Under the pieces are notes generated by a model, which saw only the letters and a program-made list of their open reading frames with translations, searched no databases and was not told where the DNA came from. From Toxonevra muliebris (taxonomy: Eukaryota; Arthropoda; Insecta; Diptera; Pallopteridae): 64,000 nucleotides of DNA. This document shows, in pieces, positions 47,301 through 55,995 of the stretch. The stretch spans positions 23,859,883 to 23,923,882 of the forward strand of contig OY829329.1 of the NCBI GenBank assembly GCA_963691655.1. Reading direction: 5' to 3'. Position numbers and translations under genes: made by a program. Positions within the stretch are counted from its first letter, which is position 1. Every line of letters begins with the position of its first letter.

Positions 47301-50300
47301 AACCCCCCAAAAGCTTTCTGAATCCGCCACTGTATATACTTTTTATTTAATTTTAATTTTCGCTCACGATCACGCACGCTCACGAGCTAAAATTCATAGC
47401 ACGGGCTAAAGATCATATAAAGAAAAATTCTTAATTTTAAAACATTTGGCAGTTTTATTACATAATGCAATTTCTCACCAATTCTGGTTGCCACCTCTCC
47501 AACACACGCTCACTCGTGAATTTTCCGTGACACGCCTTCTTACGACGAAAATAATGGTGCACGCCCATCTCTATTACCTATGTAGTTTTAGTTCGTTTTT
47601 ATGTACGTGAGGGATTCTTTTAAAACAAGTAAAAAATATTAAGTCCAAATTTCAGTTCTCTTTACTATTCTTTTTGGATTAAATCGCAATTTCAATTCGG
47701 ATCACGAACTAAAAAATTAAATTCGCGAATCAAAAAAATTTAATTCGTGAACAAATTAAAAATAAAATTCGTATACGAATCCCTAGAGAAAATCGATTGG
47801 CAAATGTGAAGAGTATTATGAGATCGTTTTGAAGTTGGAACGATTCCGTCACCCATAAAAAAAAAATAAAAAAGTGCACGGTTTGACCACTCAATGGTTA
47901 GTTTAACCATTAGACCGGGTCGAAAAAAAAAGTTTGAAAAGTACAACTCTTATTTGAAAGTTTTTTTTTTGTAACACCCTAAAAACAGCTAAAATAAATT
48001 TTTTATCACAACTTTGGAATTTTGTGTTGCGATTTTAATAAGAAGAGTTGGTGAAGTGCATTCAATAGGTCCTATGTAAAATATAGTCAGATGAACCTCA
48101 GTAGGTTTTAAATAAGTTGCCTTTCTGTCGTCTTAAGAACTTAAAAGCCCAATATAACGAGTGAGATTGAAAAAATCTTAACACTTGTTTTACCTATTAA
48201 TTTTTTTTGGGTGTAAAATTTAAAAATTTCTTTGAACTAGTTATCTTTGAAAAATATGTCAGTTGTTATTTTTAATGACAAACATGTTGATTTATTGTGA
48301 GTTTGATCAAAATGAGTGAAGAAAAACAAGTACGTCTTAAAATTATTAAAAATTTTCAAAAAAATCCAAATTGGTCCTACGAAAAATTGGCCAAAAAATT
48401 GAAGGTCTGCCAAACTGTCAATGGTCAAACTGTTTCCAATGTTATTAAACAGTTTCAGGAGAATTTGACCATCGATAGGAAACCTGGTTCGGGAAGAAAA
48501 CAAGAACCACATGATATTGGGAAAGCCAAGAAAGTGGAAAGCATACTGAAAAGATCTCCAAACACGTCTGGTAAAAAAGCTGCCCGGTTAGCCCAGTGCT
48601 CTGACTATTTGGTGCGAAAAGTTAAAGCTAATGCTGGTTTGAAAACATACAAAGTCCAAAAAGTTCCAGACAGGAACAGGAAATCGAATTTCATACAAAA
48701 ATATTCATGTTGTATAATGAACGACGAAACGTATGTACTGGCAGATTTTACGCAGCTACCGGGTCAAAATTTGTATGTTGCTGATGCTCGAGGAAATGTC
48801 GAAGAACAATTTAGAATCCAAAAGCAGACAAAATTTCCTAAAAAATTCCTGGTATGGCAAGCTATATGCAGTTGCCCGCAAAAGAAGCAAGTCATTTGTT
48901 ACAGTGGGCTCCATAAATACCGAAATATACATCAAAGAATGTTTAAAAAAAAGACTTCTTCCTTTCATAAGAGAGCACAATGTGTCCACATATTTTTGGC
49001 CTGATTTGGCATCATCAAGAAAGCTCTGGAGTGGTACCAAAGTAATAACATAGTTTTTGTACCAAGAGAGGTCAAGCCTCCAAATTTTCCGGAGCTAAGA
49101 CCAGTGGAGAGATATTGGGCTCTTGTGAAAAGAAACTTAAAGAACACAAAAAAGGTGTCCCAAAATATCGAAGATTTTAAAAGGATTATTGAATTTTATA
49201 TATGTTAAGATTTTTTCGATCTCACTCCTTAGTTAAATTGAAAAAAAAAAATCTCGATAGATTGTATAATTCAAAGTACAACCGAATCATCTTTTGTAAT
49301 CGGGTTTTTAATTAATTTGGGCAGACTAGATATCTAAAGTGTTTCAAAATTGTATATCTCGATTTAACACTAGAAGAATCACTCCCAATTTGAATTTGCA
49401 GCTCACCTTTGTTCCAATGCTGAAGCCACATTTTCTGTTATTCCATACAACTCTTTGCTGATTTCAATTGTTTCTAATCTGCAATAAAATATTATTATTT
49501 TTTTACTTATATTTTTATCGTTTTTACGTATATTTACGTAAATTTCAAGTTCTTACTTTTGCTCGAATTGTTTTGTAATCTCACGTCCCCATACTTTTGC
49601 TGCAATCACCAGAATCGCTATAGTGGTAAAGAATTTGGAGTGAAACATTTTGGTTCGACTGTTTGTTGATGATGGTTTTCTGCGAAGAATAAATTAAAAT
49701 TAATTATATATGTATCTTAAAACTTTCTTATACTTTAAAAACAAAACAATGATGCTCTGCTTTTAATTAACCAATCACAGTCATTGATTTCCTCTCAGTA
49801 TGAATAGTGAGAAAATATCTTACGCTCTGCTTTTAGTTAACCAATCACAGTCATTGATTAATTATGAGAGAGAGAGAGTAAAATTCTTTCCGTAGAGATA
49901 TATCAACTTAATTGAAAAGAATTGCCCTTACCTCTATTGTTGTTGAACTAATAATAATATTTTCAATTAGCATTACGTTTTAGAACTTGTTTATCACTTT
50001 GTTTTCTTTTTAAAATAAGAATTAAATGAATGATATAAACTCATAAATGCCTTATAAATCTCATAAATCGCACAAGTTTTTTGACCCGTAAATGGACACA
50101 CAAATTTTGTATGGTAATTTTTTTACGCTACCCAGATTAGTGTTGTGTGTGAAATTAAATTCCACAAATCTCTCTAATCAGTGGCTTTTAATAAAAAAAA
50201 GAACGAATAACGCAGTGCAAGTTTGCGCGGTATACGAGGCATTTGTGAGCTTTCATGAGGACCACTGTTGTACAATTCCGGTTTTTGATAAAGTCATTGA

Positions 50301-53212
50301 TCAGATCGCTACTATATTGTTAGCCGCCGTAGCCTAGTGGTTAGTGTGTTGGATTGCTACGCAATGGTGCCCGGGTTCATATCTCGACACGCTCAAAAAT
50401 CAAAAATAGAAAATAAAAATTTTTCTACACGGCACCACCTCTTGGCTAGCAATGGGAAACCTCCAAGAGGAGGTTTACTTTACTTTGATGAGATATTTTA
50501 TAAACTCATTAAATTTGAAAACCTCTGACTACTTCTAATTTCTCCTTACTGCCTCAAATGGGTTGGCGTTGCCTCTGATCACCGCTGAATACTTCTGACG
50601 CTCTTAGGCTACTTAATATTGCCTTGACTACCTTCGATTGAGTCTAGTTGGCTACCGCGAACTAAACAATGCGAGGTTATTATCTCTTTTAATTTTAAAT
50701 ACTCTTGGTTGCTTCTGGATGCTTTTAACTGCCTCTATTTGGTTAGATTGTTATTTGATTCCCTTTGATTTCGTTTATTATTTTTTTTTTCAAAGAGCTC
50801 AGGTGTTCGTCTCTCAACATTCCAGTGCCAAATGTGCTGGTCCGACAGACACTTAGAAAGTGGTCGACCGTCTCTTCGCATTCTTCCTTTGAATCACAGA
50901 AGGCACTAGCTCCCAGGCCAATCATATTGAAATGTTTGGCCCTATTGAAACTTGCGACCCTACAGCTCTTTCTGTTAAGTGATAACAAAAAGTCTGTTAG
51001 ACGATTCGAGATAACAGGTAACATGGCCTTTGTCTGTCTAAAGCACCTCGGTTCCCCCTATTTACGATTGTGGGTCAAATCGGCCCACTCATTAATGGTA
51101 GTCTTGATGAATGTAGGTGAAAAAGAGAGCACTGGTTCTGAGCCCAAGAAACCAGTTTCCGAACCTTCTCTGGTCAGGAGGGCAGTGGATTCATTTTCTG
51201 AGATTTCTGAGTTTGTAGGAACCCATATCAACACCAGGATATTTCAACACAATCAAGCCTGGATTTAAAATCCATTTCCAGTTTAGATGTAGTTAGAGGA
51301 TTAAGCAAGGATTCAAACGGAGCCTGACTGTCACTAAATACCCAAATGCTTTTTTCTCTCCATAAGTTATCTGCTTGAAAAAGAGAAGCATATAACCCAA
51401 GGGAGAAGGGAAGGTGCACTCCATCATTTTCAATGTAGACCCTAAAACCTGAACCGTATTCTGTTTTAGTGAAAGTGCGCTTGCAATCAACTTCAGGCCC
51501 AGATCTCGGCAACCAAGTTTGGACTTCTGGAATTTGTATTCTATAACACTGTTGTAAAACTGGAATTGTTGTCATTGTATCTGATGTGGATGGCACTGAT
51601 AGAACTGTCGGGTCCAAATCAGTATAATCAACAATGTCATCAATATCCCAGCAAGTGTCATACCAATACCCATTGCATTTAAACCTACATATCAAGGGGC
51701 GGTTAATTAATCAATGCTTTTGAAGATGGCACAGGTGTTGCCGGAAAAGCAAATGGTCACAGTCCTTTGAAGTCCGGCAAGACCTTTCTCTAACATTGTC
51801 AACATTAAGTCTGCTCCACTAGACTATGGATGCATAGGTGATTATGGGTCTAATCATAGTCTTATAAAGCCATAAGACTGTATAAGGCGATAGACCCCAT
51901 GTTTTGCCACAAAAAAAGCCTTACATTGACAAAGTCGCCAGTACCTTGGATATCTTTAGCTTAGCCTGAAAATGCCATTGAAGTTTGGTATCTTCATAGA
52001 ATGATTCACAGATATTTCACTACTTGGGATTGCTGAAGTACTGGAAAAATGGTGAGAAGTATAAAACCAATTTTAAGAGGGTTAACGGATAGCTCGTTTT
52101 AGCAACACTAAGAGTCAATCATATTCAAAATAGTTTAAGCCAAACAAATAAATCCTTCCGATTGGCCCATGACTAAGCAGGCAACATCATCGGCATAGGC
52201 CTGTGTGTAGATAATCGACCTATTTAGGGAAACAAAAAGAGAGTACGTTACCTTAGGGATATCCTCTATTCACATCGAAAGTCACGAATTGACAACAATC
52301 AGCTTAATAATTCGTTGATTTCGTTTATTACTTGCTTTTGTTTTCTATTGCTTTTGGCTACACCAGACAACTTGACAATGACTACCTTTATTTGCCTCCG
52401 TCTTCGTCTATTGCTTTTGTCTCTTCTGGCTGCCATCCTCTGGCTACCGTGAACTGAGTATACTTTATAATCTCTGATTTTTTGCTTCTGACTACATCTT
52501 GAGTGAATTTTATTACTTCGGTCTGCCGCACATACCCTGTTACTAGCTTTGACCATCTCTGGCTATAATCGGTTAGATTATGATAAATTTTCCTCCGATC
52601 CTGTAAATTATCTATACCGCAGTGTGAATGATTCCCATTTTAAAATAGCTTAAGTTTAATTTATTTAAACAAATTAATTAACATATTTATTTTATATATT
52701 TATTTTTTTTTTTTCTGAATTTCAGATGTACCTGCTAATGGTATATATTTTCTTGCTTATGAATTTATACAGAGTGAAGCTAGAAAACGTTCTGGAACCG
52801 ATCAAATTAGTATGTTATCAACTATATTGGGAGGTGGTGCTGCTGGTATTGCCTATTGGATATTGGGTATGCCAGCTGATGTGCTGAAGAGTCGTTTACA
52901 AACGGGTAAGTGTGATTAATGTAAAATGGGCGCAAAAACACAGGAATACTGTAAAATTAATTTTGAAGCCTCGTTTTCTTTTTTATTTTTAATTTAAACT
53001 TTATTTCTTCTTTTTATGTTTCAGCTCCTGAAGGCACTTATCCACATGGTATTCGTAGTGTTTTCAAAGATTTAATACTGAAGGATGGTCCTTTTGCCTT
53101 ATATCGTGGTGTTACACCGGTGATGCTACGTGCCGTACCAGCGAATGCTGCTTGTTTCTTTGGCATTGAATTGGCTAATGATTTCTTTAAAATAGTTGCA
53201 CCAAATTTCTAG
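29331..53212 (+). CDS. colt: Mitochondrial carnitine/acylcarnitine carrier (congested-like trachea)
   Basis: Five coding exons: 29331-29447, 29508-29855, 31380-31464, 52726-52905 and 53025-53212. All are GT-AG and join in frame to 305 residues, the size of Drosophila Colt. It belongs to the SLC25 family and exchanges acylcarnitines for carnitine across the inner mitochondrial membrane for fatty-acid oxidation; the fly gene is needed for normal tracheal filling. The three carrier repeats show [22 protein letters not shown] and [11 protein letters not shown] signatures, and the end [20 protein letters not shown] then PNF is highly conserved. An acceptor at 29289 before the ATG shows a 5' UTR intron. 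Odd point: the intron between 31464 and 52726 is 21.3 kb and contains an antisense LRR gene, a fibrinogen-related pseudogene and many transposons. A one-base carry-over codon across this intron (G then AT, Asp) confirms the pairing. Confidence 0.97.
30420..30730 (-). mobile_element. Jockey-like LINE fragment
   Basis: The minus strand reads [20 protein letters not shown] then QFLLNFHTQ and later [17 protein letters not shown]. This matches the stretch after the RT domain of jockey-clade ORF2 (HLH-x-E-T-K-x-LPV then L-S-x-QFLL). Frames shift between the two parts, so it is a relic. Confidence 0.7.
31519..31540. repeat. (TG)n microsatellite
   Basis: A short run of TG repeats (TGTGTGGATGTGTGTGTGTG) in the colt intron, close to the 3' end of the antisense LRR gene. 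Confidence 0.7.
31541..31546 (-). terminator. Candidate poly(A) signal of the LRR gene
   Basis: TTTATT on the plus strand gives AATAAA on the minus strand, about 122 bases beyond the LRR stop codon and 77 bases from colt exon 3. Confidence 0.4.
31668..37416 (-). CDS. Secreted-type leucine-rich repeat protein, nested antisense in colt intron; first exon not found
   Basis: Three minus-strand exons join in frame: 37416-36873 (acceptor TTTTTAG, donor GTAAGT), 35713-34869 (acceptor CTCTCTAG, donor GTGAGT) and 32516-31668. They give 745 residues without the N-terminus. An LRRNT-like cysteine cluster [12 protein letters not shown] opens the fold, then roughly ten LRRs (for example [57 protein letters not shown]) and an LRRCT ([16 protein letters not shown] plus later Cys). 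The C-terminal 130 residues are basic and Gln/Arg-rich with coiled-coil character and no membrane segment. The first visible exon opens without a start Met, so a further exon should supply the signal peptide; I could not find it. The protein probably acts outside the cell in binding or adhesion, which is inferred from the fold. I do not recognise the orthologue. Confidence 0.88.
32890..34350 (-). mobile_element. RTE-like LINE, decayed
   Basis: Minus-strand pieces in order: [60 protein letters not shown] (RT motif A), then [19 protein letters not shown] (motif B-like) and [14 protein letters not shown] (motif C, with YADD changed to YADY). This order and these motifs are those of RTE-type reverse transcriptases. 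Frameshifts and stops separate the pieces and the catalytic YADD is mutated, so it is dead. It lies in the large intron of the LRR gene, in the same orientation. Confidence 0.8.
35716..35732. repeat. (GA)n microsatellite at an LRR-gene acceptor
   Basis: A (GA)n run directly adjoins the acceptor of the middle LRR exon. On the minus strand it forms the CT-rich polypyrimidine tract. Confidence 0.75.
35862..36310 (+). repeat. Dispersed repeat, about 450 bp, copy 1
   Basis: Diverged direct copy of 55322-55820. Shared blocks include TGACAATGTCAT, ATTGAAAAAGG, TATGGAATATCC, TTCTAATAAAATT, CAGATGGCGTTATTTT and ATCGAACAAACCTTT. No coding content was recognised. It sits in an intron of the LRR gene. 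Confidence 0.75.
36560..36830. repeat. GATCTTCATTTGAT minisatellite, block 1
   Basis: Degenerate copies of a unit of about 22 bases, GATCTTCATTTGATTACAAT, repeated head to tail on the left side of the LRR exon 36873-37416. Confidence 0.7.
37740..38290. repeat. GATCTTCATTTGAT minisatellite, block 2
   Basis: About two dozen degenerate head-to-tail units of roughly 20-23 bases with cores such as CTTCATTTGATT and TGATTTTCATTTGAT. It is the same family as 36560-36830, on the other side of the LRR exon. Looser versions (AAGATCACTGAT, TGATCTTATC) are scattered elsewhere in the colt intron. Confidence 0.75.
38300..39480. other. A+T-rich intron sequence
   Basis: Repeated AACTCAAA-AATT and (A)n(T)n stretches, with degenerate units ATTTTTATTNCTGAGCAA near 38525-38660. 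No gene recognised on either strand. Confidence 0.45.
39489..40200. mobile_element. Possible TTAA-flanked inverted-repeat element
   Basis: TTAAGGATGT at 39489-39498 and ACATCCTTAA at 40191-40200 are exact inverted copies, with weaker similarity further in. Length is about 712 bp with no transposase. The shape fits another piggyBac-like MITE, but only 10 bases match cleanly. Confidence 0.45.
40201..41890. other. A+T-rich intron sequence
   Basis: Very A+T-rich. The hydrophobic open frame at 40355-40702 is a product of base composition rather than a supported gene. Nothing else recognised. Confidence 0.45.
41901..42762. mobile_element. Non-autonomous DNA transposon with long inverted ends and TA flanks
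   Basis: The left end (TA then GGGGAAGGTTGTCAGGGTTG) and the right end are inverted copies over about 26 bases with two mismatches, continuing through GGGCAG. Internal CCAACCCTGACAA and CAACCCTAACAA stretches near 42385-42420 repeat the terminal motif. No transposase frame was found. TA flanks would fit a Tc1/mariner-derived MITE. Confidence 0.65.
42918..44936 (+). mobile_element. 5'-truncated LINE with intact RT C-terminal part and RNase H; 13-bp TSD
   Basis: A single open frame from 42928 to 44826 encodes about 632 residues: RT motif [12 protein letters not shown] directly at the truncation point, [18 protein letters not shown] at about residues 92-95, then RNase H with TDGS (Asp 355), FQAE (Glu 391), TDSQ (Asp 417) and WVPGH...NADELA (His 459, Asp 469), and a terminal Cys/His knuckle at about 570-590. 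The direct repeat TAGTACTTGGTTG at 42918-42930 and 44924-44936 flanks it. The 3' end is a short (CCTAA)n repeat instead of poly(A). The uninterrupted frame suggests a recent insertion. The RNase H domain places it with the I/LOA/R1 side of LINE diversity; the exact clade is open. Confidence 0.92.
45000..46030. other. Intron sequence, nothing recognised
   Basis: No domain-bearing frame. A GGTTGTCAGGGTTACT at 45169 echoes the ends of the element at 41901-42762 and may be a fragment of it. Confidence 0.4.
46036..49648 (-). pseudogene. Fibrinogen-related (FReD) secreted protein, probable pseudogene nested in colt intron
   Basis: Four minus-strand exons line up in phase: 49648-49557 (signal peptide [20 protein letters not shown]), 49478-49407 (helical [20 protein letters not shown]), 46811-46173 and 46096-46036. 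The third encodes a fibrinogen domain: [94 protein letters not shown]; the fourth gives [17 protein letters not shown]. Such proteins bind sugars or microbes outside cells. Three lesions: TAA at 46508-46510 where the family has Trp; the exon-3 acceptor reads TTTTCAA instead of TTTTCAG although the phase fits exactly; and a stop at 46036-46038 removes the C-terminal domain end. A mariner-type element sits in the second intron. One lesion alone could be sequencing error or polymorphism; three together favour a pseudogene. Confidence 0.83.
48155..49231 (+). mobile_element. Tc1/mariner-superfamily transposon with TIRs and TA duplication, inactive
   Basis: The 27-bp terminal inverted repeats 48157-48183 and 49203-49229 differ at two bases (core GAGTGAG then AAAAAATCTTAACA) and are flanked by TA at 48155 and 49230. 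The transposase starts at 48311 ([16 protein letters not shown]). It shows an N-terminal helix-turn-helix region with a GSGRK motif (PGSGRKQEP), a first catalytic region [10 protein letters not shown], then FWPDLASS, and [19 protein letters not shown] with the last acidic residue. At least two frameshifts (near 48885 and 49015) break the frame. It lies within the second intron of the FReD pseudogene, in the opposite orientation. Confidence 0.9.
49754..49859. promoter_or_regulatory. 36-bp direct repeat upstream of the FReD gene
   Basis: Two 36-base copies (49754-49789 and 49824-49859) differ at one base and share TTAACCAATCACAGTCATTG. They lie 106 and 176 bases upstream of the minus-strand start at 49648 and are offset by exactly 70 bases. 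Promoter function is inferred from position only. Confidence 0.5.
50323..50510 (+). mobile_element. tRNA-derived SINE
   Basis: The head looks like a tRNA with an A box (TAGCCTAGTGG, 50330-50340) and a B box (GGTTCATATCT, 50374-50384, weaker than the consensus). The acceptor-stem ends do not pair, and the sequence continues into a body with CTACACGGCACCACCTCTTG and GCAATGGGAAACCTCC. That body resembles the AATGGCAAACCTCC region of SINEs known from higher flies. RNA polymerase III promoter boxes plus a non-tRNA body define a SINE. Confidence 0.75.
50765..52330 (-). mobile_element. 5'-truncated LINE with poly(A) tail and 16-bp TSD
   Basis: The direct repeat TTGATTTCGTTTATTA occurs at 50765-50780 and 52315-52330. 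A poly-T run directly follows the left copy, which is the poly(A) tail of a minus-strand element. Minus-strand pieces in order from the right: [13 protein letters not shown] (RT motif C, near 52195-52160), [14 protein letters not shown] and [12 protein letters not shown] (RNase H), then [20 protein letters not shown] and [18 protein letters not shown] (terminal knuckle). Stops and frameshifts interrupt it. It inserted into a CT-rich degenerate repeat that continues on both sides (50515-50765 and 52330-52570). Confidence 0.88.
52331..52725. repeat. CT-rich degenerate repeat and intron end
   Basis: Irregular copies of TTGCCTCTGNCTAC-like units (CTGACTAC, TTGCTTTTG, GGCTACC) to about 52570, matching those left of the LINE at 50515-50765. 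The last 100 bases are A+T-rich and end in the colt exon 4 acceptor. Confidence 0.55.
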
Positions 53213-53390
53213 TTTTTTTTTCTAAGTTTTTGTTTTTATAGATTTTCAATTTCATTTTTGATGCTATTATGCTATAAGCGTAGAGTTTTATTTTTTTAAA
53301 TACACACAAACACACACACACCCATAGTTAGTATATGTGAATTATTCTGCCTAATACTATTAAATTGATAGACTTTAACAAACATATTGT

Positions 53391-53396
53391 AATAAA
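53391..53396 (+). terminator. Candidate poly(A) signal of colt
   Basis: AATAAA, 179 bases after the colt stop codon, within an A+T-rich 3' UTR-like stretch. Confidence 0.6.
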
Positions 53397-53399
53397 ATA

Positions 53400-54590
53400 G
53401 ATATTTTTTCTAAGCAAGCGAAATGTTATAAACAGAAATTGTTAAAAAATAAGAAGAGAAATATATAAAGAAATATTTACTTTACGCCAAGTGATGGATA
53501 TTTGTGTCTTTTATTTACAAAGAAAATGTGGGGGTAAAAAGAAATAAAAAGAAAAAATATGCTGTGTTTTAATTCAGTAAGACCCGACAGGGTTGTACAA
53601 ACTAGAAGAAGCTTACTTAAAAACTATATTCCAACTAGTCGCGGTGCTTATGGATGCCAGGAAAATCATTGTCACCAACGTTTGATCTCAAAAAAGACAC
53701 TTATATCTTATATTTAAAACAAATAAAAGAAGTCATACGACAATAATGATTTTGTTTGTAAAATTAAGAAACTATAATTATCTATGGAAAATTACGTTAT
53801 TGAATATGAAAAATATACAGCCAAAGCTAGTCATTGTTTCACCTGACAGATTAGCAGTGACTCAATTATTCTACTGTGTAATTTTACTAATACGTATCCT
53901 TAACTATCATCATAGTCCAACGAGTTTATTTTGCCAACGTCACTAAGTCAACGTTTCTAGATTCACTTTCTAATAAGTTTTAGAAAAATATGTCGTCAAA
54001 GCCCTAAGTGGTGTTTAAGTGTTGATTGATTGAAAGATTGTTGTTTTGTATTGATTGGATTGCAATAATTAACTTAACAATGTATGCATTTTTTTTTTTT
54101 TTTGTATATACACTACTCCTGTATTGTATAATAATTTTACTATTACCTGAGCGAGTTAGTGGTGTAGTAATCCAATTAAGTACTAAAAATATTTATAGAT
54201 TAAATAACCTACAATTCTATAATAATTAAAAATGTTTCTTGTTGACATAAGCGTTTAGCATAAATTTACCGCTCTCTATTACGGTTCAATTAAATTCAAA
54301 ATTTTGTATAAAATTAATATGTATAAGTTATGTAACATATTACCCGTTATTATAGAACAATTACTTATTATCACTCTTGTAATTAAGATTTCTCGAGAAA
54401 AATCTTTACAACTGGTTTTGTAAAAGTAACAATTGAATTGATATTTCTACTGTATATTGAAGACAATTTTGTTCTATTTTTTGACGTAGAATATTTTCTA
54501 CGAGGTGTTGAGTGTAATAACAGGGTAGAAATTAAGATTGAGGGAAGTGTGTAGCAGAGAAGGAGAAACTATAAAATTAGCCGCTCTTTT
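53400..54590. other. Intergenic, nothing recognised
   Basis: A+T-rich sequence after colt. Short open frames at 53746 and 54026 have no domains. Confidence 0.45.
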
Positions 54591-54594
54591 TTCA

Positions 54595-54800
54595 TCATTT
54601 TTGATGTGTAAACATCTTAGCTCACGGTATCGGCAAATTTCAAAAATGTGTGAAATGTAAATAACCGCAATGTCCTGTTCCCCTCTCGCTCATAATACTG
54701 CGCGGCATGATTGTGCTACTCTAAGTGGCTGTTCAGACAAGTGCAGGCATGAATCATGTCTGAAAGAGAAAGGTAGAAGAAATAGGTAGAGAGAAAGAGA
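54595..54800 (+). repeat. Dispersed repeat fragments
   Basis: 54602-54660 matches 20058-20115 (TGATGTGTAAACATNTTAGC, TCACGGTAT). 54725-54800 matches 15477-15550 (GTCTGAAAGAG then AGGTAGAA and AATAGGTAG). Two unrelated repeat pieces thus lie side by side here. Confidence 0.6.
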
Positions 54801-55321
54801 TAGCAGAGTTGCACCGAAAATCCAAAAATAAAATAAAAATCGGCGCATTGATGAATGTTAAGTGTTCATATTGCCACTTTTCGGACCAGCACATTTTGCC
54901 ACTTTCCCTCATAATTTTTTTGAAGTTGAATGGACAACATGAACGCAAACAAACAATGCGCATCTACGGCACACAGAGTCTTCATTTTCTTGCTATTTTT
55001 TTGTATACTTATTTAAGATTTTCTTAAGAGATTGTTGCATTTATTTTTTATTTAATTTTTATTACAGATTTAAGGCACATAATTAATATATATATGGGCT
55101 TACATAGAACTTTAAATGTTGGAACAATGTTGTAAAGCCATTTACCTTCCTTTTTTATGTCTATATTCTATATAGCAACAGATTTTCATGGGAAACTTTA
55201 CTTTTTGCCCATTTAAAGGGTAACACCATTCCAGAATTTTGGAAAAATCTCTTTTCTTCTTCTCTGGTATATATCTGGAACCATTTCTGGTATAGTATTG
55301 AAATTTCTAACAAGAACGTCG

Positions 55322-55820
55322 ATTGACAATGTCATACCACAGGAAAAATGTTGATGAGATTGAAAAAGGAAGTGTGGCACCCCCATATTATTTGAATATT
55401 TATTATGGAATATCCTAGGAACTATTTGAAGTACGGTGCTAAAATTTAATATGCTTTCTGTTCTAATAAAATTATAAATAAGTTCTAACTGCGAATATGA
55501 ATGAAAAATAACAGCAGAAAAAATATATACTTTACAAGGGAGACTGCGCCATCTGTATGTCAAATGTGTAATCTGACATAAGGATGGCGTTATTTTCCGC
55601 TATTTTTAAAATCGAACAAACCTTTTATGTGTTCTTTTTGCATTTTAGTTTAGTTTTGCTAATATTTGTAGATTTTCTAGGAATAAAACTTTAAAAATAA
55701 TAAAACGATCATTGCAAATATTTGTGCACTTTCTTAATTCATAAATTCTAAAACTTACATTCTAATACAAATGTCCAATAAAAGTATGTATTAATGCAAT
55801 CGAAGAAATTATTAAGGTTA
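55322..55820 (+). repeat. Dispersed repeat, about 450 bp, copy 2
   Basis: Diverged direct copy of 35862-36310. It has insertions relative to copy 1, including about 45 bases near 55680-55725 in which TATTTGTGCA-like sequence is duplicated. Confidence 0.75.
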
Positions 55821-55872
55821 ACATATTAACACGCAGCAATCGTTTATTTTGCCAATCGAATCAGTCGTTGAT

Positions 55873-55995
55873 GTATCAATTTGATACAATGTCACAACGG
55901 CAATAATAGCGTTATTGCCGTTTCAGAGTGAAATAAAGCCATATCGCAAATATGGCATTATTTCCCAATCAAAAGTGCAATAAAGCCATTATGGC
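55873..55995. repeat. Cluster of four small palindromes
   Basis: GTATCAATTTGATAC (55873-55887), AACGGCAATAA-TAGCG-TTATTGCCGTT (55896-55922), GCCATAT-CGCAA-ATATGGC (55938-55956) and GCCATTATGGC (55985-55995) follow each other within 125 bases. Confidence 0.65.

Noticed and set aside
49407..49648. Signal-peptide exon as first exon of the LRR gene
   Set aside because: Its donor phase and helical second exon join precisely to the fibrinogen-domain exon; joining to the LRR exon would need the phase-2 end of exon 2 to meet a phase-0 start.
50323..50395. Possible functional tRNA gene
   Set aside because: The A and B boxes are present, but the acceptor ends do not pair, the B box departs from the consensus, and the sequence runs into a SINE body.
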